Positions 1-5,971 of a DNA stretch of 7,053 nt are shown piece by piece. The notes below the pieces were generated by a model. It had not been told where the DNA came from and did not search any database. It saw only the letters and a list, made by a program, of their open reading frames with translations. The DNA is taken from positions 1 through 7,053 of the forward strand of contig CALEAR010000178.1 of assembly GCA_937943665.1 (NCBI GenBank), in the 5' to 3' direction. How positions within the stretch are numbered: position 1 is the stretch's first letter; each line of letters opens with the position of its first letter. The stretch is from an uncultured Alcanivoracaceae bacterium (GTDB lineage Bacteria > Pseudomonadota > Gammaproteobacteria > Pseudomonadales > Alcanivoracaceae). Position numbers and translations under genes: made by a program.

Positions 1-411
1 GGTGGCAGTTTAGGACGCCGCTTATTACTGCAGGTTTCTGATGTGATGCATTCCGGAGATCGCTTACCCATTGTGAGCACTCACACCCCTTTGCGTGAAG
101 CCATTATTACCATTAGCCAAAAAGGGTTGGGCATGACTGCGGTAACTCACCCCGATAATACCCTCGCCGGCATTTTCACTGATGGGGATTTGCGTCGTGT
201 TTTTGACCAAGCCTCTTTCGACCTACAAAATACCTCTATTCACAAGGTGATGACGAAAAGCCCAGTGGTGGCTAAAGCAAATATGCTTGCTGCAGAGGCA
301 CTCAGCCTTATGGAAACACGCAAAATTAATGGATTGATTGTGGTTAACGATGCCAATGAACCAGTGGGCGCACTCAATATGCACGACTTACTAAAAGCGG
401 GGGTGGTTTAA
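1..411 (+). CDS. kdsD: Arabinose-5-phosphate isomerase KdsD, C-terminal part (5' end cut by window)
   Basis: KdsD interconverts ribulose-5-phosphate and arabinose-5-phosphate, the first committed step toward Kdo of the LPS inner core, in the cytoplasm. The frame is open from base 1, so the ATG at 43 is internal and not a start; 136 codons are visible of a family length near 325-330. The fragment opens with GGSLGRRLLL, the conserved end of the SIS isomerase domain; the catalytic His of the usual HPGG/HPAG motif should lie just outside the window. Two CBS motifs follow: about fragment residues 13-73 (VSDVM to LRRVFD) and 81-134 (IHKVMTKSP to LNMHDLLKAG). The stop is 2 nt before kdsC, consistent with one operon with the LPS genes. 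Tandem CBS domains plus a kdsC neighbour make KdsD much more likely than the paralogue GutQ. Confidence 0.95.
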   Translation, partial: GGSLGRRLLLQVSDVMHSGDRLPIVSTHTPLREAIITISQKGLGMTAVTHPDNTLAGIFTDGDLRRVFDQASFDLQNTSIHKVMTKSPVVAKANMLAAEALSLMETRKINGLIVVNDANEPVGALNMHDLLKAGVV

Positions 412-413
412 CT

Positions 414-938
414 GTGCAATACCGTATTAATGATGATGAGCTACGTGAAAAAGCCCGTCGTTTAAAATTAATGGCCTTTGATGTGGATGGCGTGATGACA
501 GATGGCCGCTTGGTGTTTAATGCTGAAGGCGAAGTACTAAAAATTTTCCATGCCTTAGATGGCCAAGGGTTAAAATTTTTACGTGAGGCTGGCATTACGC
601 TTGCCATCATCACAGGGCGTAATTCCCCCATGGTGCAAAAGCGTGCCAGCGATTTAGGCTTTCACAAGGTGGTGCAAGGCCGCGATGATAAAAGTGTGGT
701 GCTTAAAGCCATTGCCCAAGAATTTGGCGTTAGTGCCGAGGAAGTGGGCTATGCCGGCGATGATGTGCCCGCTGTGCCCGCCCTGCAGTGGGCGAGCTTA
801 TCCTTTTCGGTGCCCAACGCCCATCGTAGCGCTTATCAAACCGCCCACATAATCACGCAACGCTCAGGTGGCATGGGAGCGGTGAGGGATATTTGCGATA
901 TTATTCTCGCCGCCCGTGAAGGAGAAACCCTACCGTGA
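414..938 (+). CDS. kdsC: 3-deoxy-D-manno-octulosonate 8-phosphate phosphatase (HAD family)
   Basis: KdsC hydrolyses Kdo-8-phosphate to free Kdo, which KdsB then activates for transfer to lipid A. At 174 aa it is a small cap-less HAD phosphatase close to the usual length; these normally act as tetramers. HAD motif I is DVDGVMTDG with the nucleophile D23 and acid/base D25. Motif II is ITGR with T67. Motif III is K93 in GRDDK. Motif IV is GDDVPAVPAL (G115, D116, D117). The C-terminal GGMGAVRDICD block is typical of KdsC. The start is GTG at 414, 2 nt after the kdsD stop, with only a weak purine-rich G-run upstream, so translation is probably coupled. The 3' end overlaps lptC by 4 nt (GTGA). Oddity: the Asp usually found four residues after the first motif IV Asp is Ala (A120). 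Function is inferred from family and context. Confidence 0.95.
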   Translation: MQYRINDDELREKARRLKLMAFDVDGVMTDGRLVFNAEGEVLKIFHALDGQGLKFLREAGITLAIITGRNSPMVQKRASDLGFHKVVQGRDDKSVVLKAIAQEFGVSAEEVGYAGDDVPAVPALQWASLSFSVPNAHRSAYQTAHIITQRSGGMGAVRDICDIILAAREGETLP

Positions 939-1492
939 AAAGCAGCGGCCTCTTCAGTGCTATTGGCGTGCTCGCCCTTTGTTTATTGGCCATTATGCTA
1001 TTAAACGAATGGGATGGGCGCCTGCCCATGGAAGAGGATAAAGCCAAACTTGCCCCGCTTATTATTGCGGAAAACATCTCCGGTAAAACCTTCACGGAAC
1101 AGGGGTTCATTGAATATGAATTGCAGGCCCAGGAACTGGTGGAAAAGGATGCTGAAAACACCACTGAGTTCATCCGGCCTGATGTACATATTTTCCAACA
1201 ACAAAAAAAACCACAATGGCACATTACAAGCCAACACGCACATTACACAGGGGCCAATAGCATCCTTACCCTCACCGGTGAGGTGTTGGCACAGCAGCTC
1301 GAAGAAACAAACTTCACCATTGCCACTGAAAGCTTAACCTACTATTCCAAGGAAGAGCTTATTCGCAGCCCTGTGCCAGTACGTATAACACAAGGGCCTA
1401 ACATCACCACCGCCGGCGGATTAAAAGCCGATGCAAAAACTGGCCTATTGGATTTGTTCACGCCCGTGGAGAGCCACTATGTTGCACCCTAA
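935..1492 (+). CDS. lptC: LPS export system protein LptC
   Basis: LptC is the bitopic inner-membrane subunit of the Lpt machine; it takes LPS from the LptB2FG transporter and passes it to periplasmic LptA. The 185-aa protein matches the usual size (about 190). It has a short N-terminus, one hydrophobic segment at about residues 6-23, then a periplasmic beta-jellyroll domain of alternating short strands (from about LIIAENISGKTF onward), with no cytoplasmic domain. Sequence similarity to the family is diffuse, as is normal for LptC, so the call rests jointly on topology and on the position between kdsC and lptA. Start is GTG at 935, overlapping the kdsC stop by 4 nt, with AAGGAG at 919-924 placed 10 nt upstream. 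The 3' end overlaps lptA by 14 nt. Confidence 0.92.
   Translation: MKSSGLFSAIGVLALCLLAIMLLNEWDGRLPMEEDKAKLAPLIIAENISGKTFTEQGFIEYELQAQELVEKDAENTTEFIRPDVHIFQQQKKPQWHITSQHAHYTGANSILTLTGEVLAQQLEETNFTIATESLTYYSKEELIRSPVPVRITQGPNITTAGGLKADAKTGLLDLFTPVESHYVAP
1468..1473 (+). promoter_or_regulatory. Ribosome binding site fixing the lptA start
   Basis: GGAGAG lies 5 nt before the ATG at 1479. It sits inside the lptC coding region and favours 1479 over an in-frame start further upstream at 1431, which would put an extra 16 residues in front of an otherwise clean signal peptide. Confidence 0.7.
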
Positions 1493-1973
1493 CACACGCA
1501 TTGCCCGCTTGGCGTTTGGTTTACTGTTATTCAGCCACACCTTGTTAGCGCAAGATACCCCCGAGGAAGATATCATTATCACCGCAGATACCGCCCAATT
1601 TCACCAAGAGGAAGGTTGGGGTATTTACCGTGGTAATGCAGAGCTAGAACAAGGCCAACGCCACATGGAAGCGGATTACATTAAACTCTATGTGGATAAA
1701 GAAGGGGAACTAAAACGGGTGGAGGCAGAAGGCAAACCCGCTAAACTCCGTGATGGCGAAGAAATACATGCCCAAGCCGAATTTATGCGCTATGACGTAA
1801 AAAATGACACCATTACCCTCACCAAAAACGCTTATATTAATAACGATGGCCGCACCTTTGAGGGCGCCACTGTGGTTTACCATCTTTCCACACGCAGTGT
1901 GGAGGCCGATGGGGGCGAAACCGGTGAGCGCGTACGTCTCGTAATACCTGCTGATAAAAAGGGTGATAAATGA
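1479..1973 (+). CDS. lptA: LPS transport periplasmic protein LptA (OstA-like)
   Basis: LptA forms the periplasmic bridge that carries LPS from LptC to LptD in the outer membrane. I place the start at ATG 1479 because it has GGAGAG 5 nt upstream and gives a proper Sec signal peptide: basic [10 protein letters not shown], hydrophobic [14 protein letters not shown], with likely cleavage after A24 before QDTPEED. The protein is then 164 aa. The mature part shows the LptA/OstA repeating beta-strand pattern: [68 protein letters not shown] and [22 protein letters not shown], ending [12 protein letters not shown]. It overlaps lptC by 14 nt and lptB by 4 nt (ATGA), so it is translationally coupled on both sides. 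No internal promoter like the enteric sigma-E lptA promoter could be found. Confidence 0.94.
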   Translation: MLHPNTRIARLAFGLLLFSHTLLAQDTPEEDIIITADTAQFHQEEGWGIYRGNAELEQGQRHMEADYIKLYVDKEGELKRVEAEGKPAKLRDGEEIHAQAEFMRYDVKNDTITLTKNAYINNDGRTFEGATVVYHLSTRSVEADGGETGERVRLVIPADKKGDK

Positions 1974-2695
1974 AGCAGCTGAAAGCCCATAATCTCGCGA
2001 AAAGCTATAAAGGCCGCCGCGTTATTGAAGATGTATCCCTATCGGTGAGCTCTGGGCAAGTGGTGGGCTTGCTCGGCCCCAACGGTGCGGGTAAAACCAC
2101 CTGCTTTTACATGATAGTGGGTTTGGTGCCACCGGATTTTGGCCACATTACCATTGGTGATGAAGACATCACTGCCCTACCCATGCATAGCCGCGCCAAA
2201 AAAGGCATTGGTTATTTGCCGCAGGATGCCAGTATTTTTCGCCGTTTAACGGTGGCGGAGAATATTATGGCCATTCTGGAAACCCGCAAAGACCTCAACC
2301 GCAACCAGCGTCAAGAGGAACTGGAAAAGCTACTCGAAGAGTTTCACATCACTCATATTCGAGACAGCCTTGGCATGAGCCTTTCCGGCGGTGAAAGGCG
2401 CCGAGCAGAAATTGCCCGCGGGCTCGCCACGGACCCTTCCTTTATTTTGCTTGATGAGCCCTTTGCTGGGGTGGACCCCATTTCTGTCAACGATATCAAA
2501 GGCATTATTCGCCATCTCAGCGACCGCAATATTGGTGTGCTTATTACGGATCACAACGTGCGCGAAACCTTGGATATTTGCAACACCGCTTACATTGTAA
2601 GCGCGGGGCATATTATTGCGGAAGGCAGTGCTGAAGAGGTACTTACCAACCAACAGGTGCGCGATGTGTACCTAGGTGCGGACTTCCGTCTTTAA
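1970..2695 (+). CDS. lptB: LPS export ABC transporter ATP-binding protein LptB
   Basis: LptB is the cytoplasmic ATPase that works as a dimer with membrane proteins LptF and LptG (not in this window) to extract LPS from the inner membrane and push it along the LptC-LptA bridge. The 241-aa protein has every ABC ATPase motif: Walker A GPNGAGKT (36-43, K42), Q-loop Q85, signature LSGGE (138-142), Walker B FILLDEP with catalytic E163, D-loop region around D169, and switch H195. K42, E163 and H195 fall at the same numbers as I recall for E. coli LptB, and the SIFRRL stretch (88-93), which contacts the membrane partners there, is kept. The start ATG at 1970 overlaps the lptA stop (ATGA). The gene ends the LPS block; the usual rpoN does not follow. 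Confidence 0.97.
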   Translation: MKQLKAHNLAKSYKGRRVIEDVSLSVSSGQVVGLLGPNGAGKTTCFYMIVGLVPPDFGHITIGDEDITALPMHSRAKKGIGYLPQDASIFRRLTVAENIMAILETRKDLNRNQRQEELEKLLEEFHITHIRDSLGMSLSGGERRRAEIARGLATDPSFILLDEPFAGVDPISVNDIKGIIRHLSDRNIGVLITDHNVRETLDICNTAYIVSAGHIIAEGSAEEVLTNQQVRDVYLGADFRL

Positions 2696-2778
2696 CTAGT
2701 GCTTCTTGCGCTCCCTCAAGATTCCCTCTTTCACCACTACCCAAGTGCAAAAGTTCATGCCATGATGGGAAGGCGTCT

Positions 2779-2798
2779 TTGAGGAGAGGCACCCTCAA
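2779..2798. repeat. Short inverted repeat in the lptB-hpf gap
   Basis: TTGAGG (2779-2784) and CCTCAA (2793-2798) are perfect 6-nt inverted arms around an 8-nt centre. As RNA this is a modest hairpin without a following U-run. It may be part of a folded leader or 3' UTR, but arms this short could be chance. Confidence 0.35.
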
Positions 2799-2855
2799 CA
2801 CCCAATAGCGAATAGTGAGTGGCTCGCCCTCTCAAAACGCACTCATCATCCTTAC

Positions 2856-2879
2856 TGCTAATGTGGGAACACATTAGCA
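2856..2879. repeat. Perfect 10-bp stem-loop upstream of hpf
   Basis: The arm TGCTAATGTG (2856-2865) and its exact reverse complement CACATTAGCA (2870-2879) flank GGAA, which fits the GNRA tetraloop pattern. The element ends 27 nt before the hpf ATG and 14 nt before the AGAGGAG ribosome binding site. There is no T-run after it, so it does not look like an intrinsic terminator. It could be an RNA structure in the hpf leader (stabiliser or processing site) or a dyad operator in DNA. The half-sites TGTG/CACA are 4 nt apart, too close for a CRP site. Confidence 0.7.
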
Positions 2880-2906
2880 ACATAATAAGACTGAGAGGAG
2901 TCAGCT

Positions 2907-3206
2907 ATGCAAATTGAAGTTGTAGGCCGCCACTTAGATATTACCGACGCCCTCCGCAACTACGTGCATGATAAGTTTGCTCGTATCGATCGACACATCG
3001 ACACCATCACCAGTATTCGCGTTACTCTTTCCCCCGAACCCAACGCCCATAAAGCGGAATCCACGGTGCGTTTAGCAGGCAACGAACTTTTTGCCTCCGC
3101 TGAGGCCCATGATATGTATGCCGCCATTGATCTATTAATCGATAAAATGGATGGCCAAGTGCGTAAGCACAAAGGTAAAATCGTCAGTCGTCAACAAGGT
3201 AACTAA
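2907..3206 (+). CDS. hpf: Ribosome hibernation promoting factor, short form
   Basis: HPF binds the decoding centre of the 30S subunit in the mRNA/tRNA path and, with RMF in gammaproteobacteria, drives formation of inactive 100S ribosome dimers in stationary phase. The 99-aa protein is the short form (E. coli HPF is about 95 aa) and lacks the C-terminal dimerisation domain of long HPF. Family marks are IEVVGRHLDITDALRNYV at the N-terminus, KFARIDRH, the central EPNAHKAESTVRLAGNEL strand region, and the closing helix DMYAAIDLLIDKMDGQVRKH followed by a basic tail KGK. Start ATG 2907 has AGAGGAG 6 nt upstream. The position before ptsN is the conserved enteric/pseudomonad one. YfiA/RaiA is the alternative name for close relatives, but the ptsN neighbour favours hpf. 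Confidence 0.95.
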   Translation: MQIEVVGRHLDITDALRNYVHDKFARIDRHIDTITSIRVTLSPEPNAHKAESTVRLAGNELFASAEAHDMYAAIDLLIDKMDGQVRKHKGKIVSRQQGN

Positions 3207-3225
3207 CTAAGGATCACGGGTTATT

Positions 3226-3702
3226 ATGATGCGCATGCGAGATCTGCTTACCCTGGATACCACCTATTTCCAAGTGGAAGCAGTGAACAAGAAAAAGCTG
3301 TTGGAAGATGTGGCTGAGCAACTGGCTCAACTGAACCCAAACTTGGAGGTAAGCACCGTCTTCGATGCATTATTAGCCCGTGAGCGCTTAGGCTCTACCG
3401 CCCTTGGGGAAGGCATTGCCCTTCCCCATTGTCGTTTAGATTGCTGTCATAAGCCCCATGGCGTCTTACTCACCTTAAAGGAGCCCATTGATTACGACGC
3501 TCAGGATAATCAAGCAGTGGATATTATTTTTATGCTGTTGGTGCCTGATAGTGACCCTGAAGAACACTTAAATACCCTAAGTCATATTGCGGCTTTATTC
3601 AGCCAAGCGGAATATCGAGAGGCGTTGCGAGCAGCCTCCTCTAAGGAAGCCCTCTATCAAGCGGCTATTAACTCCACCATTGAGCTTGAGCTCGCCAGCT
3701 AA
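3226..3702 (+). CDS. ptsN: PTS IIA-like nitrogen regulatory protein PtsN (EIIA-Ntr)
   Basis: PtsN is the terminal phosphocarrier of the nitrogen PTS (PtsP to NPr to PtsN). It does not carry sugar; its phosphorylation state regulates targets such as potassium uptake and sensor kinases in other species. The 158-aa product is a single PTS EIIA type-2 domain. The phosphorylated residue is H68 in GEGIALPH (61-68), preceded by ALLARERLGSTALG, and the later FMLLVPDSDPEEHL and LSHIAALF blocks are family-typical. The start is ambiguous: ATG at 3226, 3229 and 3235 are all in frame (MMRM). AAGGA at 3209-3213 is rather far (12 nt) from the first one. The gene lies 19 nt after hpf and 5 nt before rapZ, so co-transcription is likely. 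No npr gene is found beside it. Confidence 0.95.
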   Translation: MMRMRDLLTLDTTYFQVEAVNKKKLLEDVAEQLAQLNPNLEVSTVFDALLARERLGSTALGEGIALPHCRLDCCHKPHGVLLTLKEPIDYDAQDNQAVDIIFMLLVPDSDPEEHLNTLSHIAALFSQAEYREALRAASSKEALYQAAINSTIELELAS

Positions 3703-3707
3703 GTGTC

Positions 3708-4568
3708 ATGCCCATGAAGCTATTAGTGATCAGTGGTCGTTCCGGCTCAGGAAAAACCACCGCCTTGCAAGCCCTAGAAGACCAAGGCTTTTACTGTGTG
3801 GATAATTTGCCTTTGGGGTTATTACCCGCCTTAGCCGAACAGCTTTTAAACGAGCTGCCCTCCGACTCACAACATGTGGCTGTGGGCATTGATGCACGCA
3901 ACTTGCGCTCTCAGCTTCCCCACTTCAGAGAGCTGCTTAAGCAAATTCAAAATCCCTCATTGGCATGCGAAGTGATTTACTTGGATGCGGATGCAGAAAC
4001 CTTGCTGCAACGCTTTAGCTCCACACGTCGCCGCCATCCCTTAAGCGATCAAGACATGTCGCTCCCCGAGGCCATTGCCCATGAAAAGGAGCTCCTCAGC
4101 AGTATTCAAGAAACCGCAGATTTACTCATCGATACGCGCCAACTCACGCCCCATGAGCTACGTAACTTGGTGCGCGAACGGGTGGCACAACGCACAGAGC
4201 CCCTCTCTTTATTGATTCAATCCTTTGGATTTAAGCATGGCGCACCCACGGATGCTGATTTAGTCTTTGATGTGAGAATGTTGCCCAACCCTTATTGGGA
4301 TACGGATTTGCGCCCTTACAATGGCAAGCAGCAGCCGGTGATTGATTTTCTCACCGCTCAACCAGAAACCGAAGCCATTTTGGCTGATATTGAAGCACTT
4401 CTGCTCGCTTGGCTGCCGCGTTACCAACAAAGTGATCGCAACTATATTACCGTGGCCATTGGTTGCACCGGTGGACAACACAGATCCGTGTTCACCGCAG
4501 AAACCTTGGCAAAGCGCCTTAGCGAGCAGCAGTGGCCCGCCAAGGTTCGTCATTTACATATGCGCTAA
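3708..4568 (+). CDS. rapZ: RNase adapter / nucleotide-binding protein RapZ (YvcJ family)
   Basis: In E. coli RapZ senses glucosamine-6-phosphate and guides RNase E to the sRNA GlmZ, thereby controlling GlmS. Outside enterics the role is less certain. The 286-aa protein has Walker A GRSGSGKT (10-17), the invariant FYCVDNLP (28-35), a Walker B-like YLDADAETLLQRFSSTRRRHP (91-111), SFGFKHG (172-178), ADLVFDVRMLPNP (183-195) and the C-terminal GCTGGQHRS (252-260), thought to bind the sugar-phosphate ligand. It ends RHLHMR without the basic KRK tail used for sRNA binding in E. coli. The start is ATG 3708, or 3714 two codons later; the ribosome binding site is weak, which suggests coupling to ptsN 5 nt upstream. 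The stop directly abuts that of convergent pmbA. Confidence 0.95.
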   Translation: MPMKLLVISGRSGSGKTTALQALEDQGFYCVDNLPLGLLPALAEQLLNELPSDSQHVAVGIDARNLRSQLPHFRELLKQIQNPSLACEVIYLDADAETLLQRFSSTRRRHPLSDQDMSLPEAIAHEKELLSSIQETADLLIDTRQLTPHELRNLVRERVAQRTEPLSLLIQSFGFKHGAPTDADLVFDVRMLPNPYWDTDLRPYNGKQQPVIDFLTAQPETEAILADIEALLLAWLPRYQQSDRNYITVAIGCTGGQHRSVFTAETLAKRLSEQQWPAKVRHLHMR

Positions 4569-5927
4569 CTAGGCACCCGCCACCGTTAAGGGGGAAAGCA
4601 GCAAGCTCCCGGTTTGAATACCACTGCGTTGATCCACATCGTTACCCACCGCTTGGATACCTAAAAACATATCCTTTAAGTTGCCGGCCACAGTGAATTC
4701 CTCCAAGGGGTGGCGAATAATGCCATCCTCCACCCAAAAACCAGCGGCGCCTCGAGAGTAATCCCCCGTGAGCCCATTCACCCCCTGCCCCATGAGTTCT
4801 GTCACTAAAATACCCGTACCCATTTGTTGGCAAAGTTCGGCAAGGCTCTTATCCCCCGCGGGCAAAATAAGATTGCGAACACCGCCCCCGTTGGCCGTGG
4901 GTTCAAGCCCCAATCGGCGCGAAGAATATAAACTCAACACATAACTTTTCAGCACGCCATTTTCCACAAAGCTTTGGGTTCGTGTGGGCAAACCATCCGC
5001 ATCAAAGGGGGCTGAGGAAGGCCCCTGTGGTAAGTGAGGATGCTCTGTGAGAGTTAGCCACTCAGGAAATACCTCTGTGTTAATACGATCGAGCATGAAA
5101 GAGGCCTTACGGTACAAGGCACTACCACTAATGGCCCCTATAAAATGTCCAAGAAGTCCTCTGGCCACCTCCGCATGGAAAATTACCGGCCATTTACCTG
5201 TGGTGGGTTGTTTCGCCCCTAGGCGAGCAATCGCACGTTCGCGAGCCTTGGTGCCGATAGCTTCTGCCGCCATAAGCGCTTCTGGATTACGATGGGCGTG
5301 ATAATAGTAATCCCGTTGCATTTGCCCATCTTGTTCTGCCACTAACGAGCAAGACATGCCGTGGCTAGAAGAGGGGTAAGCGGCCACAAACCCATGGCTG
5401 TTCCCATAGGCTCGCACGCTAAACCCTGAGGTAACGCTGGCCCCATCAGAGTTCACTATGCGTTTATCATTGCGCCCTGCTTGCTCCACCTGTTGCGCCA
5501 ACTCAATAGCTTCCTCAGGGGTTATAGCCCAGGGGTGATACAGATCCAGCTCGGGCAAGTTATGGGCTTGTGCCATCATTTCCTTAGGCGCAAGACCATT
5601 GGCCTCATCTTCCCCTGTGTGCTTAGCAATCGCCAAGGCCGCTGCCACTGTTTCCTTAATGCTTTGCTCAGAGGTATCGCTACTACTGGCAGAACCGGTG
5701 CGCTGCCCCACATATACCGTAAGTGATACCCCTTGGTTGCGATGAAACTCTAAGGTGTCCACATTCCCCATGCGTACTTCCACCGATAGCCCCTGGCTCA
5801 CACCAAGATTCACCGCAGCCGCAGTGGCCCCTTGTCGCTCAGCTTCTGCTAAAATAGCTTTCACTTGCTGTTTTAATTGATCTGGATCCACAGGTGTGGA
5901 TGCCACATTAACGCTTGGTTGTGTCAT
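4569..5927 (-). CDS. pmbA: Metalloprotease-like subunit PmbA (TldE)
   Basis: PmbA/TldE pairs with TldD in a peptidase that, in E. coli, trims the microcin B17 leader and degrades unfolded CcdA. TldD supplies the zinc site. The 452-aa product matches the usual length (about 450). Typical blocks are VRAYGNSHGF (171-180), GAISGSALYRKASFMLD (264-280), FDADGLPTRTQ (308-318), GVNGLTGDYSRGAAGFWVE (382-400), HPLEEFTVAGNL (406-417) and the C-terminus AVGNDVDQRSGIQTGSLLL. There is no HExxxH motif, which separates TldE from TldD. The ATG at 5927 has AGGA just 2 nt upstream, a tight spacing. The gene is divergent from yjgA by 44 nt and ends flush against rapZ. No peptide substrate gene is visible here. 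Confidence 0.95.
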   Translation of the reverse strand: MTQPSVNVASTPVDPDQLKQQVKAILAEAERQGATAAAVNLGVSQGLSVEVRMGNVDTLEFHRNQGVSLTVYVGQRTGSASSSDTSEQSIKETVAAALAIAKHTGEDEANGLAPKEMMAQAHNLPELDLYHPWAITPEEAIELAQQVEQAGRNDKRIVNSDGASVTSGFSVRAYGNSHGFVAAYPSSSHGMSCSLVAEQDGQMQRDYYYHAHRNPEALMAAEAIGTKARERAIARLGAKQPTTGKWPVIFHAEVARGLLGHFIGAISGSALYRKASFMLDRINTEVFPEWLTLTEHPHLPQGPSSAPFDADGLPTRTQSFVENGVLKSYVLSLYSSRRLGLEPTANGGGVRNLILPAGDKSLAELCQQMGTGILVTELMGQGVNGLTGDYSRGAAGFWVEDGIIRHPLEEFTVAGNLKDMFLGIQAVGNDVDQRSGIQTGSLLLSPLTVAGA

Positions 5928-5942
5928 TTTCCTGCCTATAGC
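5915..5942 (+). promoter_or_regulatory. Possible sigma-70 promoter for yjgA
   Basis: TTGGTT (5915-5920) and TATAGC (5937-5942) are separated by 16 nt and would start transcription near 5949, giving a leader of about 23 nt before the ATG at 5972. It overlaps the first codons of the divergent pmbA gene. The match is moderate (4 of 6 at each box), so this is a candidate only. No equally good promoter was found for pmbA in the 44-nt gap. Confidence 0.25.
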
Positions 5943-5958
5943 CCTTGGCTCTCAACCT

Positions 5959-5963
5959 AAAGG
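5959..5963 (+). promoter_or_regulatory. Ribosome binding site fixing the yjgA start
   Basis: AAAGG lies 8 nt before the ATG at 5972. An in-frame TTG at 5945 would extend the protein by 9 residues but has no such site and a rarer start codon. Confidence 0.55.
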
Positions 5964-5971
5964 CCTCACTG

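Larger units (their letters stand above)
2696..2906. other. Intergenic region between lptB and hpf, in the usual rpoN position
   Basis: These 211 nt contain no credible open reading frame on either strand and no recognisable remnant of rpoN. They hold an imperfect inverted repeat (2779-2798), a perfect stem-loop (2856-2879) and the hpf ribosome binding site AGAGGAG (2894-2900, 6 nt before the ATG). I see no hairpin followed by a T-run, so no intrinsic terminator for the lpt operon is evident. No convincing sigma-70 promoter was found; CATAAT at 2881-2886 resembles a -10 box but lacks a -35 partner and would leave almost no leader. This gap is by far the longest in the window and is the natural place for an hpf promoter or leader control. 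Confidence 0.6.

Noticed and set aside
43..411. Independent small CBS-domain gene starting at ATG 43
   Set aside because: The same frame is open to base 1 and reads GGSLGRRLLL, the KdsD sequence before the CBS domains, so this ATG is internal.
1132..1156. GGAACT ... GCTGAA in lptC as a possible sigma-E promoter for lptA
   Set aside because: The spacing between the boxes is only about 12-13 nt, too short for sigma-E (about 16), and the element is more than 300 nt from the lptA start.
1217..1231. TGGCAC-ATTAC-AAGC in lptC resembling a sigma-54 -24/-12 element
   Set aside because: The GG-N10-GC spacing fits, but the -12 box is poor, it lies inside coding sequence, and no transcription unit starts nearby. 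Treated as chance.
1431..1478. Upstream start for lptA
   Set aside because: It would add 16 residues lacking family character in front of the signal peptide, and the good ribosome binding site belongs to ATG 1479.
2330..2653. Minus-strand open frame inside lptB, and similar antisense frames in lptC, hpf and rapZ
   Set aside because: All lie opposite well-supported genes, show no recognisable domains and have no ribosome binding site context; they are reading-frame shadows.
2862..2873. TGTG/CACA dyad as a CRP site near hpf
   Set aside because: CRP half-sites need 8 nt between TGTG and CACA; here there are 4.
5047..5301. Plus-strand open frames inside pmbA
   Set aside because: They mirror the conserved PmbA sequence on the other strand and show no protein-family features.
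5886..5901. ATCCAC-AGGT-GTGGAT inverted repeat at the start of pmbA
   Set aside because: A 6-bp palindrome within codons 9-14 of pmbA; too short to separate from coding chance, with no supporting context.
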